From NCBI GenBank assembly GCA_003971905.1, contig RSEE01000063.1:1-64000 (forward strand): 64,000 nt of DNA, given 5' to 3'. Made by a program: the position numbers and the translations under genes. The notes beneath the pieces were generated by a model. It ran no database searches. It was not told where the DNA came from and was given only the letters and a program-made list of their open reading frames with translations. The DNA is from Moniliella sp. 'wahieum' (Eukaryota; Basidiomycota; Moniliellomycetes; Moniliellales; Moniliellaceae). Positions 22,747 to 33,694 of the stretch are shown here, one piece after another (position 1 is the first letter of the stretch; each line of letters starts with the position of its first letter).

Positions 22747-24349
22747 TCACGCCTGGCCACGGATGAACTTCTCGAACATATCCACTCCGGCCAAGTAACC
22801 ATGCTGGTACTCCCACGAGCTGGCCGATGAGCCCCTGTCGTTCGTAGGCGCCTGGCGAACGGCACAGAGTGCCTGCTTGTAGCCAATGTTGGCCGGCTGC
22901 GGGCCCGAGGGGTGGTACCAGAACGCGGTCGCATCCCCCCAAGCTTGGCGGAAGCCATCCTCGAACCGCCAGTGCTCGTAGTTCCCGCCCCGGGTGTCCC
23001 AGTAGCCCGTATGACCAGCCAACGACCGGCGCCGCTGGTCCTCGCCAAACTGCTGTGCTGCCTCCTCGCCCGGCACTTGGCTTGGATCCTTGCCCAGTGC
23101 AAACGACAACAGGTTCGAGGGCAACACCCCTTCCTCCACCGCCGAATAGAATCCCCATCCGCAGTCCTTCCCGCTTTCTTGAGCGTCCAGAAAAGTTACC
23201 GCCACATGTGTCTCAAAGAGGCGTAGCTGCGAATGAGCCCAATCTGCTTGCTGCGTCCGTTTGTCCACCTTTGGGTCCCAGAGGTGTGGTGCAGCGCAGC
23301 ACTCCACTCGCCCACAATCAAGTTCCCCTGGCCCTTGCCGCTGGCAGCCTGAAAGTGCTTGTACGTCCATCCGCCTGGCCGGACACCTTGTAATGCCTGG
23401 CACAAAAACAGCTTGTGGTCGTCTGGGGTAAAGGCGCGGTAGAGGTGGTGGTCCACAACAAGGGGGGTACGTGGCGTGTTGCGCACCAGCCCAAACTGCT
23501 CAGTGTACCAGTCCAACGTCCACCCATCCGACAATAGATTGGCAACGATGTGATCTGCAGGTTCTTGTCGGCCTGTCGGATCGGGCCCAACGCTTCATCG
23601 TAAAACGCAGTCAAATACGGACCATTCTTCGGCTCGTTGAGCAGCTCCCGCCAACCACATTCTCGTACCCACCCACCGCCTTGACCAGCTCGACCAAGAT
23701 CGCAATCGTCTTCTTCTGGTTGCTCCGGGCATTCCCCTTCCCACAACCCCGGCTTGCTAATGGTCAGCCCCACGTGACCATCAGCGTTTTGTCCACCAGG
23801 AGCAGCGTGGAGATCAATCAGGACGCCAATCCCCAGCTGTCCTGCCTTTTCAATCGCCTGTTGAATGTAGCGCCAGGCGCCCTTGTAGGTCTCGGTATAC
23901 GCTTCGTACTCGGTGGCTTCATCAACTCGGGTGCCACGTCGGGCAAAAAGTGGTAGTACCCAATGGGAAGCCGGACAGTATTCACGCCATGCTCCTGCAT
24001 CCAAGCCAGTCGCGTCGTCGACAAATGTAGCCCAGTGGTGGTGGAGTCGGCGCTCGCCTCCTGGGCGGGCAGCTGCTGTTCAAGTCAAAAACTCCTTGGC
24101 ACGCTGCACCCCTTGAAACAGCGATCCGGTCAGCCACGTCTCGAGGGTAAACCACGAGCCGAGGTTAACGCCACGCTGCTGCGGAAGCGATAGTGCAGCA
24201 CCCTGGGGGCAAACGCATTGACGTCGGTCGGGCGGCGCCTGGGTGGCGTGGCCTCGGCGCTCCGCTGCCGCTGCCGGCGGGGCGGGCGGGTGGCTGCCCA
24301 GATCAAGCTTGGACAACTTGGCGTCGATTTTGTGGAGGAGCTTATGCAT
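22747..24349 (-). CDS. GH5 family glucanase, cytosolic (YBR056W/exg3-like)
   Basis: Retaining beta-glucanase-type glycoside hydrolase. Start ATG at 24349 (MHKLLHKIDAKLSKLDLG): no signal peptide, as in the intracellular GH5 branch that includes yeast YBR056W. Motifs: RGVNLGSWFTLETWLTGSLF at the start of the barrel, HGVNTVRLPIGYYHFLP, GIGVLIDLHAAPGGQN, LLNEPKN with the acid/base Glu, LVVDHHLYRAF, and LIVGEWSAAL with the nucleophile Glu; then FLDAQESGKDCGWGFYSA and a C-terminal region ending MFEKFIRGQA. Both catalytic Glu residues are present. Frame breaks near 24080, 23900, 23640, 23540 and 23290. Physiological substrate unknown; the secreted exo-beta-1,3-glucanase role should not be assumed. 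Confidence 0.88.
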
Positions 24350-25166
24350 GATGATGGTAGAGGAGGTGACAGGTGGGATCTGCTCTGCTCCCTCTCGATC
24401 GGCGCGCTCGCCGGTGGTGTCTGCCTGCCGGTCCTCCAATACCCTGTCTCCCCCGCCTGAGTACCGCGAGTGCCGGCCACGCGTGTGGCGCATGGATGAC
24501 GATGACATCATCAGCCATCCACGTCACGCGGTTAGCTTCGCCCTCGCACAGACCGCGGGCGAGCAACCTACCGGTGAGGCTTCGCGTGGCTTCGCGCGAC
24601 GCCGTCAACACTTGCCCTTCACCGCCATCTGAGCAAACCTCTTCCGATCCCGCCGCCCGCACTCGCACGCTGGCCATGCGGAGGAGTTCGAGGAGTTCGA
24701 TGAGTTCGATGAGTTCGATGAGTTCGACGAGTTCGACGAGCTCAACGAGCTCAACGAGCTTGATGCGCTCTGCTGCCGTGGCTATTGGCATCATCCTCAG
24801 CTCCAGCACGAGCGAGCTCGCTCTGCCGTCAGTCATTCAGCGCACAGCCAGAGCGATTCAATATTCAACGCGCTGAAGGATCGGACATCCGGTCATCCTG
24901 TCATCGTTCCTCCCCCTACCGCGCAAAGCTAACAACAGGACGTTGCCATGGCTCCTACACTTGCTTACTAGGCGCGCTTACTCTCCGTCCCACGCCCACC
25001 ATCCACCATGCCCCCTATCTCTATAGCGTGTTGGTGTCCAACCAGGGATCTCGACCTGGCCGATCTAACCTTGGGCCAGACGACGGCCGGTCCAGACATG
25101 ACAATAAGCGACACATTCCAAAAAAAAAACGACAATATAGGCAGACGACAAAAAAAAGATATAGCT
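24350..25166. other. Intergenic region between GH5 gene and transcription factor gene
   Basis: Holds the GAGTTCGA 9-bp tandem repeat (24681-24763) and two poly-A runs (25121-25129, 25151-25157). Promoter side of the GH5 gene. No gene recognised. Confidence 0.45.
24681..24763. repeat. 9-bp tandem repeat GAGTTCGAx
   Basis: About nine copies of a GAGTTCGAT/GAGTTCGAC/GAGCTCAAC unit. It stays open in several frames because the unit is a multiple of three, which explains the spurious ELIELIELL-type ORFs. Confidence 0.85.
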
Positions 25167-28100
25167 CTAACCCTCCCTGTTCCTACTCGCGCACTGACAA
25201 CGCCTGGGCGGGTGGTAAAGGGGGCGGGGGAGGAAACAGCAGACGGACCCACTTGCCCTCCTCGTTCGCCGTGGTACGTTCGCCATCCGTCCCTCGTCCC
25301 GCGCACCTGCACCTGCACCCGCTCGCTCGCGCCCCCTCTCACTCAGACTTGCCCCATCCACTTCGCTGTCCGCTTCGCCAGCGCTCGCCCGTGCTCCCTC
25401 GCGCAACGACGCCAGCACTGCAGCGTCTCCCTCACGCCGCGCGGATGGAGCGGCGGAGGGGGATTTTGCTCCCCCCTCGTCAGGTTGGACGAGGAAGCGG
25501 AACGTTCGTCCCCGGGGCTGGACGCGCTCTGAAAGTTGCGTCAAGAAGTGGGTGGTGAGCGGGGCGAGGAAGGAGGTGGCGAGTGCGCCCTGGGCCGGAT
25601 GGGCGCGGCAGAGCGATACTGCCGCTTCCAACCGCGCGACCGTTGGACCGACACGAGCATCCAACGCATTCAAATCTTCCTCCACACTCTCGTCTTCTGG
25701 AGCACTTTCCGCCGCTGCACTCAGCGCCCGACGAGCCTCCTCGTCCCGCACGCATTCGCCTACCGCTTGCCCGGCCAGAGCCAAAATGGCGCTCCCCTGC
25801 CCTCGTTGGGCAACGAGGCAAGCACCTCGCCTCCTTCCCGCTCGGGCGGGCGGAAGACACTGCCACTTGCGGTGCGCAGCGACCCGTCCGCGCATGCTTC
25901 CGCTGTTGTGGCGGGGGGAGGGTAGGTGTCAAGGCCAGCCGACCAAAGCCCAAGTGGGTGCTCGGGGTGAGCGAGCCTGGGGGGCCCAAGGGCCCCAGCA
26001 ACGCAGTCACCACCTGGTCCAACGGAGCTTCCGTCTCGTCCCCTCGACGTTTGCGTGGGGTGGGATGACGTTGGGCCCAACGTTGCTCCCAGTCCGCCTC
26101 GGTCGGCGCGGTCCAGAGTTCTTCCTCGCCCAGGTGGGCAAGGTCGATGAGGCTCAACTCGTTGGGCGCGAGCCACGGTCGCGCAGGTAGTAAGATCGAC
26201 TGTAACACGTCGCACACCCATACCGCCCACACTGTCCGCCGGCGTTCCATCCGTCTCACCCAGCTCCGCCATCCTTTCTCCTCCTCGGGCTCAGGGACCA
26301 ACAACAATTCTCGCACCGTCTGATCAACCCCCCCAAAACAAAGTTAGCGTCACGTCACGCACAGATCCCATCCAATCGCAAGAAGGTAGATCAGAGGGAT
26401 AGGTAGCAACACGTACAGTTACCGCGGCCGCATGTAGCAGACGTGCATGGTTCTCACTGATCCGTTCACCCGAGCAAGGCGGCCAGTTGGCCCAAGATCA
26501 AGGCTTGGACACGACGCACCAGCTCCTCCGGATCTCTTGACGTGCCCTTCTCCCGCTCCCTCCCGCTCTCGCGTATAGGAGCCGGATGCGGACTGAGCTG
26601 GACAATGGCAAACGTGGGGTACGAGTAAGCAGGTGCGGAGTGCGAGGGGTCCGAGGTGGCCCGAGGCGAGGCGAGCACGCATATTCATTTCATGTTCATG
26701 TTCAGTCCTAGTGCTGACTCATGTGGCGACCTGGGGCTAGAGGGCCAAAGTGGGCGACCGGACTCGGCCACGCCATGAACCAATGCGCCTTGAGTGCGGT
26801 CAAGCCGTGTTGTGGCTTGAGCTTGTGGGCGGGGCCGTAGGCAGTGCCCAGGAGAGCCATACCCCACAGCAAGTCCTGCCTTCTTGCCCTGCAAACGGAT
26901 GGCTCGTGCGTGGGGGCAGGTCGAGATGGAGCCCCTTGCGTTGGGCAGACGAACGAGCGGTACCGTTTCCGGTCTTGGGCCTCGACTCTGAAGGTGCGGG
27001 CAGGGGGCGAGTCGATGTCCATCTTCTCATTGGGTGGAGCGTAGAAAGAAGGGTAGGCACATGGATAAAGGGCAGAGACAGGGCAAATGTTCGAGCAAAG
27101 AGGTGGACTTGGTCAACCCCAGACTCAATCTCGGCTCCCCCGTTTCTTCCGCTGCCTCAGCGAGAGCATGAAGCGCAGAACCATCGCCCTCAGAAAAGGT
27201 GGAATCGAGCTCGGCCTGCAGGGCGGGAGCCAAGGCCGCCGCGGCCATGTGGACATATGCTGCAAATCCCAAATTCGTCTCGTCATCGAGGGAACGGTCA
27301 AAGAGGCGAGTAAATTCGACATCGCCTTCATGCAGAGCGGAGACAAACCGGCCAAGCTGCCCGAGCGGATCATGCCAGATTCCTCCTCTTCTTCGACGGA
27401 ACCCGACAAGGCGGTAGACACGAAGGCGGGAGAGCGCAGGCCGGCATGTGGATCCAAGCCAGGCCCAGACCCTGTGGCTCTTGTCCTGCACGCATCGAGT
27501 TGAGCAGCGCCGCGTCCCGCGTCAAGTCCTCCCGGCCGTACGGGTAGGCACCAGGCAAAGGTGGCGTCTCGTACGAGGCCTCGTATTGCTGGGGGGGATC
27601 TGTTGCAGGCTGGTAGCCATCACGGGTACCCGTACTCATACCTCCACTGCTGGGGATACGCCTCGGGCGAAGGGCTCTCCTCTGGGGTGGACAACGAAGG
27701 AGAGCGGCCCCGCGGGCTGGGGCAGCGGAGGCGGAGGTACATGGCGGCTGTAGGGAGAAGGAGCCTGGGCCATGTGGGCCAACATTGTGGCTGCGTCGGC
27801 ACTGGGGCGGGAAGTAGGGAGGGGCTGACGCGGGGGAGAAGGGGTGCGTGGGGCATAGAGCGCGTGGGGAGGCGGCGGCGGCATGCGAGGCGGCGGCGGG
27901 GGCGGCGGCGGGGGCATCATGTAGGGATGGGGCAAGGTGGAGGGCGGGCCATAGGGCGACGAGGACGGCGGCAGAAAGCGGTAGGGCGGCGGCGGCGGAG
28001 GAGGGGGGAAGGCGTGTGGCAGCGGCGGCGGGGGCTGCGGCGGCTGCGACTGTGGCGGAGGAGGCGGGAGGGCGCAGAGGTAGGGGCGGGCGGGGAGCGC

Positions 28101-28466
28101 TCGGGCGGGGCGGTGGCCGAGGGGCCGAGTTGGTGTGGTGGCGCGGCGATGGAGTTGTGGAGGGCGGTGTGGAGGTGGAGCTTCATGTGGCGCTGGAGGC
28201 TGTCGGTGCGGGTGGACTTGAAGTGGCAGTAGGAGCACGCGAAGGGCTTCTCGCCTGTGTGGAGCGCATGTGGCGGCTGAGGCCATTCTTGCGCTGGAAG
28301 CACTGGCTGCAGATCGCACAGATGAACCGCCCAGGCTGGCTGCCGGCCGCGGGAGCCGTCGCGACGCGCGCGGAGGGCGCCGTCGGTGCGGCGGCCCGGC
28401 GGCGGAGGGCTCCTCCGATCCCGACCGGCGCTCAGGCGCGGCACCGTCCACGGCAGCGGCGCTCAT
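25167..28466 (-). CDS. C2H2 zinc-finger transcription factor with fungal_trans domain
   Basis: Probable nuclear regulator. Start at the ATG at 28466 (MSAAAVDGAAPERRS). Two C2H2 fingers follow: FICAICSQCFQRKNGLSRHMRS and, after a one-base loss in the linker, HTGEKPFACSYCHFKSTRTDSLQRHMKLH. Then a long proline-rich segment (runs of 8-11 Pro, YMMPPP...). The fungal-specific regulatory domain covers roughly 27020-25900, with LLWGMALLGTAYGPAH, LVRRVQALILGQLAALL, and WRSWVRRMERRRTVWAVWVCD, the classical W...RR..W hallmark, then LIDLAHLGEEELWTAP. C2H2 fingers with fungal_trans occur in the Adr1/Klf1-like group. At least six frame breaks or introns. The exact stop is uncertain (25167 or near 25480). 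Confidence 0.75.
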
Positions 28467-28828
28467 TGGGGGGGGGGGGGGTGGGCGGGGGCGGGGGCGG
28501 GGCCGGAGGCGATGGAGGAGGAGGGAGGGGCGGAGGAGGAGATGGGGGGGCAATGGAGATGGAGATGGAGGTGGAGATGGAGATGGAGATGGAGATGGAG
28601 ATGGAGATGGAGGAGTCGAGAGGGAGACGAGGGAGACGAGCGGAGGTGGAGGTGGAGACGGCCGACGGCGCACAGAGCTTGCCCGAGCATGCCCCACCTC
28701 CACCCGCCCCTGCCGCCGATCGCTGCGGAACACTGGCCCTGTGCCCGTCCTCGCGTGGCAACTGCCTCCGTGCCACTCCCCCCCCAAGCGCCCCGTCTGT
28801 GGCGCCGCGCCCCCCGCGGGCAACCCTA
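28467..28828. other. Upstream region of the C2H2 factor with GGAGAT repeat
   Basis: 13-G run at 28468-28480 directly before the ATG on the minus strand, followed by purine-rich repeats. Read on the minus strand it is a CT-rich leader, normal for fungal promoters. Confidence 0.45.
28555..28614. repeat. (GGAGAT)n hexanucleotide repeat
   Basis: About nine GGAGAT units with one GGAGGT variant. Its length is a multiple of three, giving artificial EMEMEM or SISISI frames. Confidence 0.9.
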
Positions 28829-29759
28829 CTACCTGGTGCCACAGACGGCCCCCGTGCCGGCTGCCTCTCCGCGTCCTCGCCGCCAGCACGCCACTGTCGA
28901 TCCGCCGCGCCACGCCTTCGTCTCGGCTGTGTCATCACCACTAGCTAGACGTGTGTATTCGGTGGGCTGGAGGCCCAGCGCCGTGATCATTACCCTGGCT
29001 CCCTCGTTGGTCATCCAGCACACCAGGATGCTGGTCTCCTGTCCCCGCCTCACCGCCCCTCCCGTGCCGCCTGCGCTGACATCCGGGCCAGCACATCCGC
29101 TCTCCGCCGAGCCAGCCGCCGCCGCTTCTCCTGGCTCATCCGCCCCCGACCGCGTCCTTGACGAGGCTCGCGCCACCAACAACCTGCTGGTGCTGGCGGC
29201 GCCGACCGACAAAGAGAGAAGGACGACTCACACTCGGAATCATCTTCTGCCTTGTCCTGCCCACGGGTTGGTGGCGCACACCACCCTGGGTCATCTTCCT
29301 TCCTTGCTGATTCCGCGCTGGCGCCGACTGAACCGACAGCCCCACTTCTCGCATGCCACTTGCCTCTCCGTAATGCCATTCTTCATCCATAGTGAGCACG
29401 TTCAGGGCAACCCGTACCGCCACTTCTTCTGCTTTGTCAATCGCCTGCCTCCTGTCTGGCATGCACAGACCAAAGAGCGAAGGGGGTGCGAAGATGAAGT
29501 CCGGGGGCTGAGGGTGACCAGGGCCATGTTGGCGGGGGCTGGTATGCGGACAAGGGGAGAGAAGGTTGCTTCCTGTCGTGCGTCCTTCCAATGGAGTGGT
29601 TGGATTGCTCATGACACTCTGGAGATCCTGGTGCGTGGGTGCAGTTCGCATCGGATATGACTTGATGTTGCCACCGTATATCGTCCGGATCGGAGCTGGA
29701 GCCGGAAACTGGTTCTTCTCTCGGCACGTCTTGCGACCCACAGTGAGAGAGGTAGTCAT
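28829..29759 (-). CDS. Hypothetical protein
   Basis: Not recognised. From the ATG at 29759 a 200-codon frame runs without break (MTTSLTVGRKTCREKNQF..., then RRQAIDKAEEVAVRVALNVL and MDEEWHYGEASGMREVG), unusually even in composition for chance. After about 29140 the best continuation shifts frame to a basic stretch (MSQEKRRRLARRRADVLARM) and then to TSILVCWMTNEGARVMITAL. A basic-helical region is visible but no known domain. Opposite strand frames are less coherent. Could be two genes or partly spurious. Confidence 0.35.
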
Positions 29760-31477
29760 GGTGCTGCTAGAAATGGTGTGGGAGTGGGTCAATGGTACAT
29801 TGACGATGAGAGCTGACAGGAGTATTTAATAGCTACAGAGTTGCCAGTAAACCGAGGGGCTAATCACCATCTTTCACAATGCTCTAAGTGAGTGTCTTTG
29901 TGTGCACAAAGCGCTCCGATGTACCCCGGTAGCTCCTATAGGGCGGTCGAAGAGAAGGGAGTCTCTGGTGTACCTTGAGCTGGCAAATGTGGCCCTATTA
30001 GGATATGCAGCACAAGGGCAACTCTGGGAGTTGTGTTGAACGTTCTGCCCACTGCGTTTCGTAACGGCAGAATAGTAGTGTTCTCTCCACCACTGACAAG
30101 GCGAGAGGACGGAGCCCTAGGGTATCTCCTCTTCTCATGCATTACCGAGCATGCATAATGCGTAGGCAGAACTGAGTGGCGTCTTGAGCCATGTATTGGT
30201 GAGGAAAAAACACGCGGAGCTTGCGTGCGCATATCAAATGCGTAATCACATTTAGCGGCTGTGAATAATCGCAATGAATACGAGGACATCTGGACGCACC
30301 CGGCTGAGACCAGTGCAATGGATACTGAAGCGTATAGGACAGTAGCGTAGACGATCGATTGCGGGCGGATGAAGGCAGCCGTTTGTGATAGGAAACAGGA
30401 CCGAGGACCTGGAGAAGGCCACATTATTCGATGGCTTTATGTGGCTACGCGCGCCACAGCCTTCGGAGTCTGGGAGCCCAAGGTGGAAGCGGGAAGCCAG
30501 TCACGTGACTAGAGTCCCCGGCCGCCACAACACAACCGAACAGCAGGGCTTCCTTCAATCAAACGCTACTAATGATACGCAGCTGTTCGCCTGTGCCCTT
30601 ACTAGCTCGTTGATTCTATACCGAAGTTGCTTATACTTCTCTGTTCCTTCTAATACGTGGCAAATCCATCTGGCATTGTAACCCAGGTGCATCAATTGTA
30701 AAGATAATCACAGTAAGTGCGCACTTAGCTATTGTGCATTGTGAACAAATCTCTGGCACCCCTATCGCCCTATCCGTCTCCTGGCCACGAGCTCGTCGCG
30801 ATCAGAATACCTGGCACCATGGATGAGAAGATGGTGTCTAGCTCCGCACCAGTAGATAGTTGTGTCAGAGAATGTTAACCCGCCAGCTATTCGCGTAATA
30901 TGATTCTTGCTCCGATCGACCTCTTTTTGCCAGCAAAACATTTGATTATCTCTTCTAGTATACGTCAGTTGATACTCCTCACCCAAGTAGGAGCTTAGCA
31001 CTCAATATGTAATGTGCCTAGTATGGGGAGTTAGAAGAAGATACATTTGTGTAACGGGAGCAGTATACCCCGTATATTGCCCGCGAGGGCATCCGGCCAC
31101 GTGATGGATGTGGGACAATAAGGCGAAACGTAACAAGGAAGAACGGAAGGGGAGCACGTCATGACCTCCCCTTTCAATGTAGGTATGCCGGGGGGTGATA
31201 TGCGAGAAGAAATGTACAATGTCTGGAAGAAGGGGGGCACGTGAGGCTTTGCCAGCACGCACAAGGTATTGTGTAGTGGTACACAGTTTCGTGTGGCATT
31301 GCTCCGCCCCCCCTGTCGATAGAAAGAGAGAGAGAGTTCAAAATCGGAGACACACAGAAGACAGTCTAGGAGAGACGAACAGAGGAGGTTAACAGGAAAT
31401 TCGACGGAATGTCCTGCTGGTTTTGATTTGATTCCATTGTAGAGCGTTTGGTCTCGTTGGTATAGTATCCTGTTGCA
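29760..31477. other. Intergenic region, AT-richer
   Basis: 1.7 kb with lower GC than its surroundings, without long motif-bearing frames. A TCACGTGAC palindrome lies near 30501-30509. Nothing else I can name. Confidence 0.5.
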
Positions 31478-31741
31478 TTACGACTGCTCACATGTATTTT
31501 GCGCCGAGGGAAGTGGAGGAGATTCCCAAGTGAGTGTCGTTCCGGTTCCAGTCCTTGAGGGGTGCATCGGCAGCCGGACCGCCGGCTGGTGCGGTACACG
31601 TGGTAGGATGAGGCCACAGAACTTGCATTCGGACCAGAGGGGCGAAACGCGAAGGCGACAGTGGGGGCAGATCTTGACATTTGGAGGAGGGCTGTCGGTG
31701 GGGAGAGTCACATTTTCCATAATATGGATGCGCATCAGCAT
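31478..31741 (-). CDS. Small protein with paired CxxC (zinc-ribbon-like)
   Basis: 87-codon frame (ATGs at 31741, 31735 and 31720) containing VKICPHCRLRVSPLWSECKF then CGLILPR: CPHC and CKFC spaced by 13 residues, the geometry of a small zinc ribbon. The tail is Pro/Thr-rich. An open frame just upstream (31735-31971) ends near the start and could be a 5' exon. No family recognised; zinc ribbons of this kind occur in transcription and ribosome-linked proteins, but I assign no role. Confidence 0.4.
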   Translation of the reverse strand: MLMRIHIMENVTLPTDSPPPNVKICPHCRLRVSPLWSECKFCGLILPRVPHQPAVRLPMHPSRTGTGTTLTWESPPLPSAQNTCEQS

Positions 31742-33694
31742 CGCGCATGCATGGCGAGAGGAGATGTGTGTGTGGACCAGGGAGCGTACGGCATGGCTTT
31801 GTTGTCGATGGATCGTGAAGCTGTAGAGTATGAAGGGCGAGCACGTGCAGAGCTACTTGAAGCGCGTGGCAAAAGAAAGGGAGTGTGGATGTGGGAGATG
31901 GAGAAACAGGCTTGGGACACAAGGAAGTGAAAGAGGACTATACCACGGCGTCTGTGGTGGGGTTGGTACATTGAAAGCCCGTAGTACGCCAGAGGTTAGA
32001 ATCACTCTGTCCGGCGAGCGTAGACACTCCGACCACGCACCAGAGCAGTCGCCCCCGCCGTAGCAGAGTCGCGGTTGCAGGAGCTTGAATTGAATCGATG
32101 GCCGAGGCAGGATGACGTCATGATGTGGCGCGTGCTGGCGGGGCAAAAGCAAGGCAAAGTGCAGCCAACAAACACATGTCCTGTCTGTGTGCACATGCGG
32201 CGCAGTGGGGCGGGCACTATGGAGCACCGGGGGGGTTGGGGGTCTATGATATATGATACCAGCTGGATGTTGTTTCTCTACTCGGGATGATTAATGATTC
32301 GATCATCTCGGTGATCCATCAGACCGGCGCCCCTCCAAGACGCGCCTCGTTCTCCCCGAAACCAATCATCAGTGATCTCCCAAAGTAATCCATAGTCTCC
32401 ATCCCCCCCCACCCCACCCCAAACACGATAATATAGTAGGCCCCCGTTTGCCCCCCACTCTTGTGCGCGTTCGCAGTGTTTTGATGTGGAGTACTCGTGC
32501 ATAAGAGGGGGCGGCAGGAGCCGCACGATGATCAATGAGAGTGGAGGCTCGGGGGGGCGGTATCGGAGCGACTCAAGAAGTATTTGGCAAGGAGACACAG
32601 ACGCGCGCCTGACAACGCGCGCCACGTTGAATGTTGACGAGCGCTGAACGTTGAACGGGACCGTCGAGCAGCGTTGACTCGCTTGTGCAATGATTAAAGA
32701 TGCAAATGATGCCCGTAATGATCGATATCCCCTTTCTGCTTGATGACCTCTATGCATGACTCGACCCCAGCAGACTCGCGACACCCAAGCTGGGTGGAAG
32801 CTGCGCTGGCACAAAAAGCGAGAGAGAGAACTGCCAAGCGCGCATCCTGCGCTTTCTCTGCGAGCGTCTCTTTTCGCACGCAGTGCTCTCTAGCCACTAC
32901 TAGCGATCGAGTCAGTGTTGGCGACGTGGAGATCATGCAGATCATGAATATACTCTCTCGACCTCCCTGTTAGACTGACCCTTTGCAACACTGTCATGTG
33001 ACACTAGGGCACTGCACTGCCACAGAGCTTTTCGACCGATGACGCCTCTCGTTCACCACGTTCACCCTCCCACTGCTCGTGATCACTGGTTCCCTAGTAG
33101 TAGTCTAGTAGTCCTTTCCATCAGCAGCAGGGGCTATCTGATCCCGACCAGTTGGTACCGGCGCAAGAGGATAATACCCTCAATCAGCGCCCCTCTGAGC
33201 GCTGTGCCTACAATGCGATCAACTCCTCAATGGAAGCAGGTTCACATGACTGATGCATGAACGTTGCATCAACGTTCAACGTTCAACCCGCATTCATGCT
33301 ATGCAGCACGTAAAATAGACGGTAGTAGTCCGTTCGGATGATGGCCTCGACTCCCAAGTGGACCCGTCTCCCGCGACCACAAGCGACGACTATCTGCCCT
33401 TGGCTCAAATTGACTAGCGATGCCTAGCTTGTCCCTCGGTTTGATTCGTCTACTATACGCAGAAAGAGAGTCCCTCAGACGCCACCCTCGACCCGCTCCA
33501 TTCGTGGGGCCACGATCATTGTGGCTTACCACAGCGGTTAAGGTAACGGTACCCCACCAACCCTCGAATGACAATTAATGACGGATTGAATTGCCCCCCT
33601 GAGTTGTAGCTTTAGCACAGCAGTGACATGTGAGTTGGAATTGGAATTGGAATTGGAGTTGCGGAGCCCTCAGTGAGTAACGAGCGCAGCGCCG
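31742..33694. other. Intergenic region
   Basis: No gene recognised beyond the possible 5' exon noted at 31735-31971. Contains GTTGAAC/GTTCAAC palindromic words (32646-32657, 33260-33290), a C-rich tract near 32402-32420 and a (GGAATT)-like run near 33634-33655, just downstream of the SKI2 stop. Confidence 0.5.
33260..33290. repeat. GTTCAAC palindromic word cluster
   Basis: AACGTTGCATCAACGTTCAACGTTCAAC: overlapping copies of AACGTTCAAC. Same words at 17222, 32646, 41959, 56619-56646, 57430 and 57590-57620. Confidence 0.75.

Noticed and set aside
24342..24876. Frames with Leu-Ile-Glu or Ser-Ser-Met repeats
   Set aside because: Products of the 9-bp tandem repeat at 24681-24763, which is open in several frames by construction.
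28386..29660. 424-codon plus-strand frame
   Set aside because: Crosses the GGAGAT repeat and runs antisense to better minus-strand candidates; starts inside a low-complexity repeat and has no motif.
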